Origin: Amycolatopsis dendrobii
GTDB taxonomy: Bacteria > Actinomycetota > Actinomycetes > Mycobacteriales > Pseudonocardiaceae
Direction: 5' to 3'
Length of the DNA: 64,000 nucleotides
Assembly: GCF_014145675.1 (NCBI RefSeq)
Contig: NZ_JACGZW010000025.1
Coordinates: 1 to 64,000, forward strand
A model generated the notes under the pieces. It was given only the letters and a program-made list of their open reading frames with translations, had not been told where the DNA came from and made no database searches. A program made the position numbers and the translations under genes. This document shows positions 7,989-16,729 of the stretch, piece after piece. Positions within the stretch are counted from its first letter, which is position 1, and every line of letters begins with the position of its first letter.

Positions 7989-9314
7989 ATGAAGCGAAGT
8001 CGGATCGGTGTGCTGGCCGCGGCGGTAGCGGTGCTCTTCGGATCGCTGGCCGGAACAGCGGCGGCGGACAGTCAGCCGATCGAGTCCTGGACACCGGTGG
8101 CGAGAACGCCGCCGATGGGCTGGAGCAGCTGGAGCGCGCTGCGCCGGAAGTTCACCGAGGAAACGATCAAGGCGCAGGCCGACGTCATGCACGATCGGCT
8201 CGCCGCGTACGGCTACCGCTATATCAACATCGACGCCGGCTGGAACGACCACGTCGACGAGTTCGGCCGGGTCGCGCCGGACCCGAACAAGTTCCCGAAC
8301 GGCATCGCCTCGCTGGCCCGGTACCTGCACCAGCGCGGTCTGAAATTCGGCATCTACCTGGTGCCCGGCGTCCCGGCGCAAGCGGTCGCGGCCGATTCGC
8401 CGATCGAGGGCACGCCGTACCGGGTGCACGACATCGTCATGGCGGGCGCGGGAAACACCGCGGACGACAAATCCGCGAAACTCGACTTCAGCAAGCCCGG
8501 CGCGGCCGAGTACGTCCGTTCGCAGGCTCGGCAGCTGGCGTCGTGGGGCGTCGACTACATCAAAATGGACTTCGTCGGACCCGGCGGCGGCAAGATCCCC
8601 GCGGACAACCGCGAGGACATCCGGCAATGGCACGCGGCGATCCAGGCCGCCGGCCGTCCGATCCACTTGGAACTGTCGAACTCGCTCAGCATCGCCGAGG
8701 CCGCGACCTGGCAGCGCTACAGCAACGGCTGGCGGATCGAAGGCGACATCGAGTGCTACTCGCACTGCGTCGGCCTCACCAACTGGGACGTGCGGGTCAA
8801 ACTGCGCTTCGCCGACGCTCCCAAGTGGACTGGCTTCGCGGGTCCCGGCCACTGGAACGACCTGGACTCGATCGAGATCGGCAACGGCGACGCGAACGGC
8901 ATCACCCCGGACGAGCGGCAGAGCGTCATGACGCTGTGGGCGATCGAAGCCTCGCCGCTGCTGCTCGGCGCCGACCTGACCAAACTCGACCCGGACGACC
9001 TCAAGCTGCTCACCAACCGCGAGGTGCTCGCCGTTGACCAGGCAGGACGGCCGGCGCGTCCGGTTTCGCAGGCGACCCAGCAACAGGTGTGGTTCAGCCC
9101 GGACGGCCACGGCGGGATGACGGTCGCGCTGTTCAACCTGGGCTCGACGGAGGCCCCGGTGACCGCGTCCTGGCAGGACCTGGGGCTGCGCGGTCCGGCG
9201 GCGGTGCGGGACCTGTGGACGCACCGGAACCTCGGAGTGAGCCGCGACAGTTTCACCGCGACGCTGGCGCCGCACGCTTCCCGGCTGCTGCACCTGGTTC
9301 CGCGCCATCACTGA
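7989..9314 (+). CDS. Secreted GH27 alpha-galactosidase
   Basis: This 441-residue protein has a signal peptide (1-26, ending TAAA) and a GH27 catalytic barrel. Motifs are PPMGWSSWSA near residue 42, YGYRYINIDAGW at 74-85, the nucleophile Asp194 in DYIKMDF, and the acid/base region WRIEGDIE with Asp253. The C-terminal beta-sandwich ends at LHLVPRHH, with no added binding module. It would remove terminal alpha-galactosyl residues outside the cell; alpha-N-acetylgalactosaminidase activity is the main alternative. The ATG at 7989 follows GGGAGAGG. It is transcribed away from the beta-helix gene. Confidence 0.9.
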   Translation: MKRSRIGVLAAAVAVLFGSLAGTAAADSQPIESWTPVARTPPMGWSSWSALRRKFTEETIKAQADVMHDRLAAYGYRYINIDAGWNDHVDEFGRVAPDPNKFPNGIASLARYLHQRGLKFGIYLVPGVPAQAVAADSPIEGTPYRVHDIVMAGAGNTADDKSAKLDFSKPGAAEYVRSQARQLASWGVDYIKMDFVGPGGGKIPADNREDIRQWHAAIQAAGRPIHLELSNSLSIAEAATWQRYSNGWRIEGDIECYSHCVGLTNWDVRVKLRFADAPKWTGFAGPGHWNDLDSIEIGNGDANGITPDERQSVMTLWAIEASPLLLGADLTKLDPDDLKLLTNREVLAVDQAGRPARPVSQATQQQVWFSPDGHGGMTVALFNLGSTEAPVTASWQDLGLRGPAAVRDLWTHRNLGVSRDSFTATLAPHASRLLHLVPRHH

Positions 9315-9323
9315 GCCGTCCGT

Positions 9324-9404
9324 GCCCCAATGCCACATTGGGTGCGTCAGACGCACCCAATGTGGCGTTCGGTGCGTGGGACGCACCCAATGCCACATTG
9401 GGGC
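9324..9404. repeat. 81-bp composite palindromic repeat, copy 1
   Basis: The outer arms GCCCCAATG and CATTGGGGC enclose alternating copies of the palindromic words GGTGCGT..GACGCACC and CCAATG/CATTGG. A second copy of equal length lies at 40782-40862, with about 74 of 81 positions identical. It sits 10 bases after the alpha-galactosidase stop and is non-coding. Confidence 0.85.
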
Positions 9405-9571
9405 GCGTCCCGCACCGCCCGGCGGGCAGGCTCGGAGGTGCGGCGCGGGTTCGAGCACTGTCGGTGCCGGAGCCCGCCGGGGCGCCGCCGTTCGGGTGCG
9501 AGGGCCGTTCATCTCAGCGTGTCGGCCGGCTCGCGTTCCGTTCACCCGGTTCATCTGGCACTCTGGACCCC

Positions 9572-10426
9572 GTGTTGCGGCTTGCAGGTGCACGGCTGCT
9601 CGATGATCGGGACTATCCGGCGGTGCGCGCTGCACTCGCCGCCGACCCGGTGGGCAGCTGCATGGTCAGCGCCCGGGTCGAGGCGGCCGGTCTCGACCCG
9701 TGGCGTCTTGGTGGCGAGCTGTGGGCGGCCGACTCCCGTCCGGTGCGCGCCGGACGGCTCACCGGTTTGTGCTTCGCCGGACCCAACCTGATCCCCTTGC
9801 GCGGCAACGCTTCGGCGCTGCGGTCCTTCGCCGACCGCGCTCTGCGCCGCCAGCGCACCTGCTCCTCGCTCGTCGGACCCGCGCCGCAGGTGCTCGGGCT
9901 CTGGGACGAGCTGTCGTCGGAATGGGGGCCGGCCCGCGAGGTGCGGGGCGACCAGCCGCTGATGGCGCTCGAAGGCGATCCGCTGGTGCCCGCCGATCCG
10001 CAGGTCCGCACCGTCCGCCCGCACGAATTGGACCGCTACCTGCCCGCGGCGGTGGCGATGTTCATCGAGGAGGTCGGCGTCGACCCGCGCGCGGGCGACG
10101 GCGGAGCCAGCTACCGCGCCCGGGTCAGCGAGCTGATCTCCACCGGCCGCGCGTTCGCCCGGTTCGAGGACGGCGAGGTCGTGTTCAAGGCCGAGATCGG
10201 CGCGATGTCCGCGCGGGTCGGCCAGATCCAGGGCGTGTGGGTGCATCCGGACCGGCGCGGCGGCGGGCTCGGCACCGCGGGCACCGCGGCGGTGGTGAAC
10301 CGCCTGGTCCACGGCCTCGGCCGGACCGCGAGCCTGTACGTGAACGGGTTCAACGCGCCCGCGCTCGCGGCGTACCGCCGGATCGGGTTCCAGCAGGTCG
10401 GGCAGTACGCGACGGTGCTGTTCTGA
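9572..10426 (+). CDS. DUF4081-GNAT N-acetyltransferase
   Basis: This 284-residue protein has an N-terminal DUF4081 region (about 1-135, including SCMVSARVEAAGLDP and FAGPNLIPL) and a C-terminal GNAT fold. The acetyl-CoA loop is GVWVHPDRRGGGLGTA at about 210-225, and the C-terminal strand is YVNGFNAPALAAYRRIGF. In actinobacteria this architecture sits beside the isoprenoid/methionine aminopeptidase region, as here, where map starts 42 bases downstream. The GTG start at 9572 is chosen from protein alignment; the longer frame runs through the repeat. The substrate is unknown. Confidence 0.85.
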   Translation: MLRLAGARLLDDRDYPAVRAALAADPVGSCMVSARVEAAGLDPWRLGGELWAADSRPVRAGRLTGLCFAGPNLIPLRGNASALRSFADRALRRQRTCSSLVGPAPQVLGLWDELSSEWGPAREVRGDQPLMALEGDPLVPADPQVRTVRPHELDRYLPAAVAMFIEEVGVDPRAGDGGASYRARVSELISTGRAFARFEDGEVVFKAEIGAMSARVGQIQGVWVHPDRRGGGLGTAGTAAVVNRLVHGLGRTASLYVNGFNAPALAAYRRIGFQQVGQYATVLF

Positions 10427-10455
10427 GCTGGCTGCGCCGCGGCCGGACGAGGTCG

Positions 10456-10461
10456 TAGGCT
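10456..10461 (+). promoter_or_regulatory. -10 box of leaderless map gene
   Basis: TAGGCT ends 6 bases before the ATG at 10468. Confidence 0.6.
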
Positions 10462-10467
10462 GGGGAC

Positions 10468-11325
10468 ATGTCCGTTCGCGCCCCGTTGAAGCCCGGTGTC
10501 CAGACGCCGCGCCGTGCCGTCCCCGCCGACATCGCCCGCCCCGAGTACGTGGACCGGCCGGCGCCGAAACGGGACACCGGCAACGGAGTGCGCACGCCCG
10601 AGGTCATCGAGGCGATGCGGGTCGCGTCGAAGATCGCCGCGCAGGCGCTCGAGGAGGGCGGCAAGGCGGTCAAACCGGGCGCGACCACCGACGACATCGA
10701 CAAGGTCGTGCACGAGTTCCTGCTCGACCACCACGCGTACCCGTCCACGCTCGGCTACCGCGGCTACCCGAAGTCGTGCTGCACCTCGTTGAACGAGGTG
10801 ATCTGCCACGGCATCCCGGACTCGACCGTGATCGAGGACGGCGACATCTGCAACATCGACGTCACGGCCTTCATCGGCGGCGTGCACGGCGACACCAACG
10901 CGACCTTCCTCGCCGGCGACGTCTCCGAGGAGGTGCGGCTCCTGGTCGAGCGCACCCGCGAGGCGACCGCGCGCGCGATCAAGGCGGTCCGCCCCGGCCG
11001 GCAGTTGAACGTGATCGGCCGCGTGATCGAGGCGTACGCGAAGCGGTTCGGCTACGGCGTGGTCCGCGACTTCACCGGCCACGGCGTCGGCCCGGCGTTC
11101 CACACCGCGCCGACGGTGCTGCACTACGAAGAGCCCTCGGTGCAGACGCTGATCGAAGAAGGCATGACCTTCACGATCGAGCCGATGATCACGCTCGGCA
11201 CCATCGACTACGACGTGTGGGCCGACGACTGGACGGTCACCACGAAGGACAAGAAGTGGACTGCGCAGTTCGAGCACACCCTCGTGGTGACGGCTGACGG
11301 CGCGGAAATCCTCACACTGCCGTAG
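10468..11325 (+). CDS. map: Methionine aminopeptidase, type I
   Basis: This 285-residue enzyme removes the initiator Met from nascent proteins in the cytosol. The dinuclear metal ligands are all present: Asp131 and Asp142 (NIDVTAFIGGVHGDTN), His205 (GHGVG), Glu238 (TIEPM) and Glu269 (FEHT). The substrate-site His114 (CHGIPD) is also present. The N-terminal extension of about 40 residues with PxxP motifs is typical of mycobacterial MapB-like enzymes. It has its own leaderless promoter after the GNAT gene. Confidence 0.95.
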   Translation: MSVRAPLKPGVQTPRRAVPADIARPEYVDRPAPKRDTGNGVRTPEVIEAMRVASKIAAQALEEGGKAVKPGATTDDIDKVVHEFLLDHHAYPSTLGYRGYPKSCCTSLNEVICHGIPDSTVIEDGDICNIDVTAFIGGVHGDTNATFLAGDVSEEVRLLVERTREATARAIKAVRPGRQLNVIGRVIEAYAKRFGYGVVRDFTGHGVGPAFHTAPTVLHYEEPSVQTLIEEGMTFTIEPMITLGTIDYDVWADDWTVTTKDKKWTAQFEHTLVVTADGAEILTLP

Positions 11326-11385
11326 GGCATTCCCGGCTGGGAAAACTCGATAGGCGGCGCGCTCCGGCCGAGGCAGAATGCGGCG

Positions 11386-11835
11386 GTGAACAACGAGGCG
11401 AGGCGCGCCGCGGTGGCGGCCCTGATCCCGCTAGCGGAAAGCCCCGACTGTCGCGATCGAACGGACGCGGGCCGCAGCCTCGCCGTCTTTGCCGAGATGG
11501 CCGAGGCCAAGGGCCCGCTGCTGGGACTCGTGCTGGACACCGGGGACACGTTCGTCACCCGGATGACGGCGGAGGCATTGCTCCGCCGTCACGACTCGGC
11601 GGGGCTGGCTGTGGTCGCCGCCGCTCTTGCCGACGCCGACCCCAACCACGCTGACTGGATCTACACCGCAGTGCGCGACGTGTTCATCGTGTACGCCACC
11701 GAACGGGACGCCGCTGTGCGGGAGTGCCAGGCGCTGAGCAGAGACGCGGACGAGCGGACCCGCCGAGGCGCGGACCTCCTGGCCGCCGATCTCGCCAGCT
11801 TCACCCCGGTCCTCAGCCCGCCGCGGAAAGACTGA
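11386..11835 (+). CDS. HEAT-like helical repeat protein of unknown function
   Basis: This 149-residue protein shows consecutive amphipathic helices (RRAAVAALIPLAES; FVTRMTAEALLRRHD; AGLAVVAAALADAD) like short HEAT repeats, and no catalytic motif. The GTG start at 11386 follows a CAGAAT -10-like box by 6 bases, so it is probably leaderless. Its TGA stop is immediately adjacent to the stop of the convergent GntR gene, with no intervening base. The function is unknown; an immunity or scaffold role would be speculation. Confidence 0.65.
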   Translation: MNNEARRAAVAALIPLAESPDCRDRTDAGRSLAVFAEMAEAKGPLLGLVLDTGDTFVTRMTAEALLRRHDSAGLAVVAAALADADPNHADWIYTAVRDVFIVYATERDAAVRECQALSRDADERTRRGADLLAADLASFTPVLSPPRKD

Positions 11836-12510
11836 TCACAAGTCCTCGGCCCGCGCGATCAACTCGTCCAGGAACCCAGCCGCCTCATCGGCAGCCCGCC
11901 CGGCATCGCGCGCCTCGATCGCTTCCACCAGCTCCCGGTGCCGGATCATCTCCGCGTGCTCCGGATTGTCCGAAGTGGACGCCACGCTCGCGGTGATCGC
12001 CTCCATCAGGCCGCGGTACAGCTCCAGCAGCAGCCCGTTGTGCCCGCACCGGACCACGACCTGGTGGAATTCCGCGTCGCTGCGGGCGAAATCGTCGAGG
12101 CGGCCCTCGTCCCAGTCGGTGTCGCGCCGGTTGAGCAGGACGCGCAGTTCGGCCAGGTCTTCCTCGGTGCGCGCGGTCGCGGCCAGCCGGGCGCCCTCGA
12201 CCTCCAGCAGCCGCCGGACGTGCAGCACCTCGCGCAGTTCCGTCCCGCACAGGCGGCGGATCGCGCCGGACACCTCGCTCGTCGCGCGCACGTACGTGCC
12301 GTCACCCTGGCGGACTTCCAAGATCCCGGTGTGCGCCAGCGCGCGCACGGCCTCGCGCACCGTGTTGCGCCCGACGCCCAGCTGCGCGGACAACTCCGGC
12401 TCGGTCGGGATCCGGTGCCCGATCGGCCATTCTCCGGCGGTGACCGCCTCGCGCAGCTGATCGATGACCTGGTCGACGAGTCCGGCGCGGCGGGTGGTGG
12501 CCAACGGCAC
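11836..12510 (-). CDS. FadR-subfamily GntR transcriptional regulator
   Basis: This 224-residue protein has an N-terminal GntR winged helix (about 8-75: IPTEPELSAQLGVGRNTVREAVRAL). The C-terminal FCD domain has the metal-binding pattern DAEFHQVVV and later His residues (IRHRELVEAIEARD). The GTG start follows AAGGGAT. It is divergent from the CynX/NimT transporter with a 48-bp spacer, so it probably represses that gene in response to a carboxylate or related ligand. Confidence 0.88.
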   Translation of the reverse strand: MPLATTRRAGLVDQVIDQLREAVTAGEWPIGHRIPTEPELSAQLGVGRNTVREAVRALAHTGILEVRQGDGTYVRATSEVSGAIRRLCGTELREVLHVRRLLEVEGARLAATARTEEDLAELRVLLNRRDTDWDEGRLDDFARSDAEFHQVVVRCGHNGLLLELYRGLMEAITASVASTSDNPEHAEMIRHRELVEAIEARDAGRAADEAAGFLDELIARAEDL

Positions 12511-12558
12511 AGCCTGATCCCTTCATCCAATCATCCTACGTATGCGATAGTAGCGCAC

Positions 12559-13833
12559 ATGTCCGCCGATTCCCGAGACTCTGCAGCCGTGTCCACCGCC
12601 ACCTACTCCGACCGGCTCGAACTCGAACTGGAAGGCAGCCTTGAGGAAGAGGTGCCCGCCGGTCGCCGTCCGGGCGTGGTGGCGGGCGGCGTGCTGCTGG
12701 CGATCGCGGTGGTGCTGACGGCGATGAACCTGCGGCCGGCGATCACGAGCGTCGGCCCGCTGCTCGCGGAAATGCGCGGCAGCCTCGGCGCGTCCGCGGT
12801 GTGGGCGAGCATCCTCACGACTCTGCCCGGCCTCTGTTTCGCCGGAGCCGGCCTGGCCGCGCCGGTGCTGTCGCGCCGCCTGGGCATCGGCCCGGCGATC
12901 GGCCTGGCGCTGGCGGTGCTGACCGCGGGCCTGGCGGTGCGGGTGCTCGACGGACCGTACGTGGTGCTCGGCGGCACGCTCGTCGCCACCGCCGGAATCG
13001 CGCTGGTCAACGTACTGATCCCGGTGGTCATCAAGGATTCGTTCCCGGCTCGCGTCGGGCTCATGACCGGCGTCTACACCGCGGCGCTGCAGGGCGGCGG
13101 CGCGGCGGGTTCCGCGCTGAGCCCGCCGCTGGAATCCGCCCTCGGCGGCTGGCGCGCCGCGCTCGGTTCGTGGGGCGTCCTGTCGGCGATCGCTTTGGTC
13201 GCGTGGCTGATCGCCTCGCGCGGCACGGGCCGTCCGCCGCGCCCGGCCGCGGGCTCCGCTCCCGCCCGGTCGCTGATGCGCAGCCCGCTGGCGTGGATCG
13301 TCACGATCTTCTTCGGCCTGCAGTCGTTCATCGCCTACGTCGTGATGGGCTGGCTGCCGCAGGTGTTCATCGACGCGGGCGTCAGCAAGGCCGACGCCGG
13401 TCTGCTGCTCGGCCTGATCTCGGTGATCGCGGTGCCGATCAGCCTGGTGATCCCGCCGATCGCGGCGCGGCAGAAGAGCCAGAGCCCGTGGATCGTCGGA
13501 ATGGGCGTCTTCGGCGCGGCAGGCATGCTCGGCCTCGTCATCGCGCCCGGGTTCTCGCCGCTGCTGTGGAGCATCCTGCTCGGCATCGGGATGAGCGTGT
13601 TCTCGCTGGCCCTGACGGTGATCGCGCTGCGAGCCCGTACCGGAGCCGAAACGGCGCGGCTTTCGGGAATGGCGCAGGGCTTCGGCTACCTGCTGGCAGC
13701 GGTGGGGCCGTTCGTGTTCGGCCTGCTGCACGACGCGACGGGCAGCTGGACGGTGTCGTTGATCGTGCTGCTCGTGGTGATGGTGACGCAGATGGTGTTC
13801 GGGGCGCTGTCCGGGCGGCGGCGCTTCGTGTGA
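12559..13833 (+). CDS. CynX/NimT family MFS transporter
   Basis: This 424-residue membrane protein is predicted to have 12 transmembrane helices. It has the CynX/NimT signature LTAMNLRPAITSVGPLL after an N-terminal cytoplasmic tail of about 40 residues. Relatives export or import cyanate, 2-nitroimidazole or small drugs; the substrate here is unknown. The ATG at 12559 is divergent from the GntR gene, whose binding site probably lies in the AT-richer 12525-12555 spacer around TACGTA. The hairpin at 13837 follows directly. Confidence 0.85.
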   Translation: MSADSRDSAAVSTATYSDRLELELEGSLEEEVPAGRRPGVVAGGVLLAIAVVLTAMNLRPAITSVGPLLAEMRGSLGASAVWASILTTLPGLCFAGAGLAAPVLSRRLGIGPAIGLALAVLTAGLAVRVLDGPYVVLGGTLVATAGIALVNVLIPVVIKDSFPARVGLMTGVYTAALQGGGAAGSALSPPLESALGGWRAALGSWGVLSAIALVAWLIASRGTGRPPRPAAGSAPARSLMRSPLAWIVTIFFGLQSFIAYVVMGWLPQVFIDAGVSKADAGLLLGLISVIAVPISLVIPPIAARQKSQSPWIVGMGVFGAAGMLGLVIAPGFSPLLWSILLGIGMSVFSLALTVIALRARTGAETARLSGMAQGFGYLLAAVGPFVFGLLHDATGSWTVSLIVLLVVMVTQMVFGALSGRRRFV

Positions 13834-13836
13834 GAC

Positions 13837-13882
13837 CTCGTGAGTGGCGGTGCCGGCGAGAACCGGCACCGCCACTCACGAG
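13837..13882. terminator. Bidirectional hairpin between transporter and 85-aa gene
   Basis: A perfect 20-bp stem (13837-13856 with 13863-13882) closes a CGAGAA loop. It lies between convergent stops at 13833 and 13883. Its centre, GCCGG-cgaga-ACCGGC, is like the hairpin at 3710-3751 although the outer arms differ. Confidence 0.88.
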
Positions 13883-14140
13883 CTAACTGGCCAGCGCTGA
13901 TTCGGGAAGCTGGCCGGTGCGCCGCACATCGTCGAGCGCGGCCACCGCCACCGCGAGGCATTCCGCGGTCCACTCGGACGGCTTCGCCCGGAGCTCCTCC
14001 AGCAACGCGAGCGTCGCGGCTGTCGTCCCGAGTTCGGCCCGCCGCACGGCGAACACCAGCTCGAGATCCGTCACGTCGGTCCAGCGAGCGGCCAGATTCT
14101 CCGCGGCCGCAACGATTTCCCCGGCGATCATGTCGGTCAT
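13883..14140 (-). CDS. Small hypothetical protein, 85 aa
   Basis: The ATG at 14140 opens a helical, Ala/Glu-rich protein with no membrane segment or known motif (EIVAAAENLAARWTD; LALLEELRAKPSEW). G/C-ending codons throughout and a good hairpin terminator right after its stop support it as a gene. It resembles short uncharacterised actinobacterial proteins. No function can be given. Confidence 0.6.
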   Translation of the reverse strand: MTDMIAGEIVAAAENLAARWTDVTDLELVFAVRRAELGTTAATLALLEELRAKPSEWTAECLAVAVAALDDVRRTGQLPESALAS

Positions 14141-14230
14141 GTCAGTCCCCGCACCTCCGCGGGGAACCCTAACAACGCGAGATCCTTGTTACCCGATTCG
14201 GGAATCGATCAACTCTCGGTATCCCCGGGG

Positions 14231-15625
14231 TCAGTCCAGCGGCAGATTCAGCAGCGCGTTCTCCACCAGTTCCGGCATGGCCGGGTGGATCCAGTACTGT
14301 CCGCGCGCCATCGACCGCGCGTCGAGGCCGAAGCTCATCGCCTGGATCAGCGGCTGGATCACTGTCGACGCCTGCGGGCCGATGATGTGCGCGCCCAGCA
14401 GCTGCCCGGTCGCCGGATCGGCCAGCAGCTTCGCGAAACCGGTGGTGTCCTCCATCGCCCAGCCGTAGGCGATGCCCGCGTAGTCCTGCTTCGAGACCAC
14501 AAAGGACAGTCCGCGTTCCGTCGCCTCCGCCTCGGTCAGCCCGACCGACGCCACCTGCGGGGAGGTGAACACCGCGTGCGGCACGAACCGGTGGTCGGCC
14601 TTGATGCGGTCGTCCGGATGCGCGAGATTGTGTTGCACCACACGGGCTTCGTGGTTCGCGACGTGCTTCAGCTCCAGCGGCGACGAGATGTCGCCGAGCG
14701 CGTAGATGCCTTCGACGGACGTCTGCTGGTAGTCGTCCACCACGACGTGCCCGCGTTCGGTGGTGGCGACGCCGGTGGCGGCCACGTCGAGCAGGTCCGA
14801 GTTCGGCTTGCGGCCGGTGGCGACCAGGATCAGGTCGGCCTCGACGGTCTCCGCGCCCTGCGGGCCTTCGAGATCCAGTGCGACCCCGTTGTCCGTGGTG
14901 CGCGCGCGAACCGTCTTGCGGTCCAGCCGGACGTCGAACCGCTGCGAAGCCAGCTCGGTGAACCGCGCGCTGATGTCCGCGTCCTCTTGCCGCAGCAGTG
15001 CGCCGGAACGGTTCACCATCGTGACCGCGACGCCGAACGACGCGAAGACGTGCGCGAACTCCGCCGCGATGTATCCGCCGCCGAGGATGACGATCCGCTC
15101 CGGCAGTGCGTCGAGCCGCATGATCGTGTCGGAGGTGTAGTAGCCGGTTTCGGCCAGCCCCGGCACATCCGGGAGCACCGGCCGCCCGCCCGCGGCAAGC
15201 ACGAACCGGTCCGCGGTGACGACCTCGTCCGGACGGCCGTCGGAGAAGCGGACGCGCAGCTCCTTCATGCCGGTGAACCGGCCTTCGCCGCGGTAGACGT
15301 CGACGTTGCGGTTGTCCTCGTGGTTCTCGCGGTACTCCGCGCCGCCCTCGGCGATCGGGTCGATCCGGCCGAAGATCCGGTCGCGGATGTCCGGCCAGCG
15401 CACCGCGGTGAGCTCTTCGTCCACGCCGAAGCGCGAGCTGCCCGCGGGCGTCGCGGCGACGTCGGCGGCGTAGACGAACATCTTCGTCGGAATGCAGCCG
15501 ACGTTCAGGCAGGTCCCGCCGAACACGCCCTTCTCGACGATGGCCGTCCGGAGGTCGGCGAACTCCGGCCCGAGGATCGAGTTTCCCGATCCGGTCCCGA
15601 TGATCACCAGGTCGTAGTGCGGCAC
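14231..15625 (-). CDS. mtr: Mycothione (mycothiol disulfide) reductase
   Basis: This 464-residue FAD/NAD(P)H disulfide reductase has the FAD-binding GTGSGN at 10-15 and redox-active Cys39/Cys44 in GGTCLNVGCIPTK. The NAD(P)H site is VILGGGYIAAEFAHVF, and the C-terminal catalytic pair is His447/Glu452 in HPAMPELVENAL. LNVGCIPTKMF and the overall length fit mycothione reductase rather than lipoamide dehydrogenase. It keeps mycothiol, the actinobacterial glutathione substitute, reduced. The GTG start at 15625 has AAGGA upstream. Confidence 0.9.
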   Translation of the reverse strand: MPHYDLVIIGTGSGNSILGPEFADLRTAIVEKGVFGGTCLNVGCIPTKMFVYAADVAATPAGSSRFGVDEELTAVRWPDIRDRIFGRIDPIAEGGAEYRENHEDNRNVDVYRGEGRFTGMKELRVRFSDGRPDEVVTADRFVLAAGGRPVLPDVPGLAETGYYTSDTIMRLDALPERIVILGGGYIAAEFAHVFASFGVAVTMVNRSGALLRQEDADISARFTELASQRFDVRLDRKTVRARTTDNGVALDLEGPQGAETVEADLILVATGRKPNSDLLDVAATGVATTERGHVVVDDYQQTSVEGIYALGDISSPLELKHVANHEARVVQHNLAHPDDRIKADHRFVPHAVFTSPQVASVGLTEAEATERGLSFVVSKQDYAGIAYGWAMEDTTGFAKLLADPATGQLLGAHIIGPQASTVIQPLIQAMSFGLDARSMARGQYWIHPAMPELVENALLNLPLD

Positions 15626-15696
15626 GGCGGTCCTTCCCGAAAAGCGGTCTGCTGCCAGCCTAGTCAACCCCGCAGGCCCGTCCCGGTGTTCCCGGA

Positions 15697-16557
15697 TCAC
15701 TCGCCGTTGGCTGTGAAATGCATCCGGTCGACCGGCGACTTCCACGCCCCGCCCCACTGCCAGCCCGCCCCGGCGAACGCGCGCACGACCGGGCCGCCGG
15801 CGGTGACCATCCCCGGCCGCACGTTCGCGCGGTCGACGTAGGCGGACGCCAGTTCGGGGAGGACGAGGTCGTCCTTGGTGTACGGGTTGCAGAACGGGTT
15901 GACGTCCACGGCGAGCCCGTGCGCGTGCGCGGACCAGTTCTTCTGCCCGCGCACCGGACGGCAGACGAACGCGCTGGTGTCGTTGCCGTCGCCGGTCGGC
16001 GGAGCGTCGAGTTCGGCGGGGGAGGTGATGCGCATTTCCTCGATGGGGAACTGCTGCGCGTACAACTCGCCGAACGCCTTGACCACCGCTGGAGCCGCGT
16101 CCTTGTGCACGAGCAGTTCGCCGGTGTGCGCGCGATGATCGAAGCCCCGGAAGGAAAGCGTGACGTAACGAAGGTCGGCCGACGGCACCGGACAGGCGGC
16201 CTGCCAAGTGCTGCGCTTGAGCACGGCGTCCGGGACGTCGGCGATCTTGGCGGTGTACGTCGTGCTCGCTGGCGGCGGGAGGAAGTCCTGGGTCGGCAGC
16301 GAACGGTTCACCAGTTCGGGTGGAGTCGGCAGGATCTGGCCGAAGCCGTCCGGGCGCAGCGGCAGCGGACGGGCACCCACCTGCCAGGTGACGGCGGGCG
16401 CGCTCGTCGCTGTCCGAGTTGCCGGAAGTGTCGGGCTGGCAGGTGCCGACGGCGCGGTGAACGGGCTCGGCGGGGGAGCCGCGGGGGTTCCGGTGGCACA
16501 TCCGGCCAGCAGAAAGGCCGTCAGCGCGCCGGCCGTCGCGGCTGTTTTCCGTCGCAT
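15697..16557 (-). CDS. Lipoprotein M15-family D,D-/L,D-peptidase
   Basis: This 286-residue protein has a lipobox (FLLAGC, Cys20), so it is probably anchored to the outer face of the membrane. A Pro/Ala/Thr-rich linker covers about 21-58. The C-terminal peptidase M15 domain has zinc ligands His211 and Asp218 (SAHAHGLAVD) and His280 (DRMHF). Such enzymes trim peptidoglycan peptides. The ATG at 16557 is followed directly by the MRRK signal start. It is divergent from the secreted trypsin at 16730. Confidence 0.85.
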   Translation of the reverse strand: MRRKTAATAGALTAFLLAGCATGTPAAPPPSPFTAPSAPASPTLPATRTATSAPAVTWQVGARPLPLRPDGFGQILPTPPELVNRSLPTQDFLPPPASTTYTAKIADVPDAVLKRSTWQAACPVPSADLRYVTLSFRGFDHRAHTGELLVHKDAAPAVVKAFGELYAQQFPIEEMRITSPAELDAPPTGDGNDTSAFVCRPVRGQKNWSAHAHGLAVDVNPFCNPYTKDDLVLPELASAYVDRANVRPGMVTAGGPVVRAFAGAGWQWGGAWKSPVDRMHFTANGE

Positions 16558-16729
16558 GACTCCAGCTAAGCGAATGCGCTCGGTGTATAGAGAGTCCACC
16601 CGTTCCAGTGACACCGTTTTGGGCTTGGCCCGTTTAGGGTAATCGCGGCCGTGTGTGCACGCGCCGGAGTCGGCCGATTCCCGTGCGCGTCCAGGCTGTG
16701 CTGTCGTAGTGCCGATGAAGGGAAAGCCC

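Noticed and set aside
9324..9404. Translated peptide with repeated PNATLG/PNVAFG words across the 81-bp repeat
   Set aside because: The repeat is palindromic and intergenic. The peptide appears only if an upstream frame is wrongly extended.
14186..15841. Long plus-strand frame opposite mycothione reductase
   Set aside because: It is the complement of a well-defined enzyme gene and its codon pattern is the mirror of that gene.
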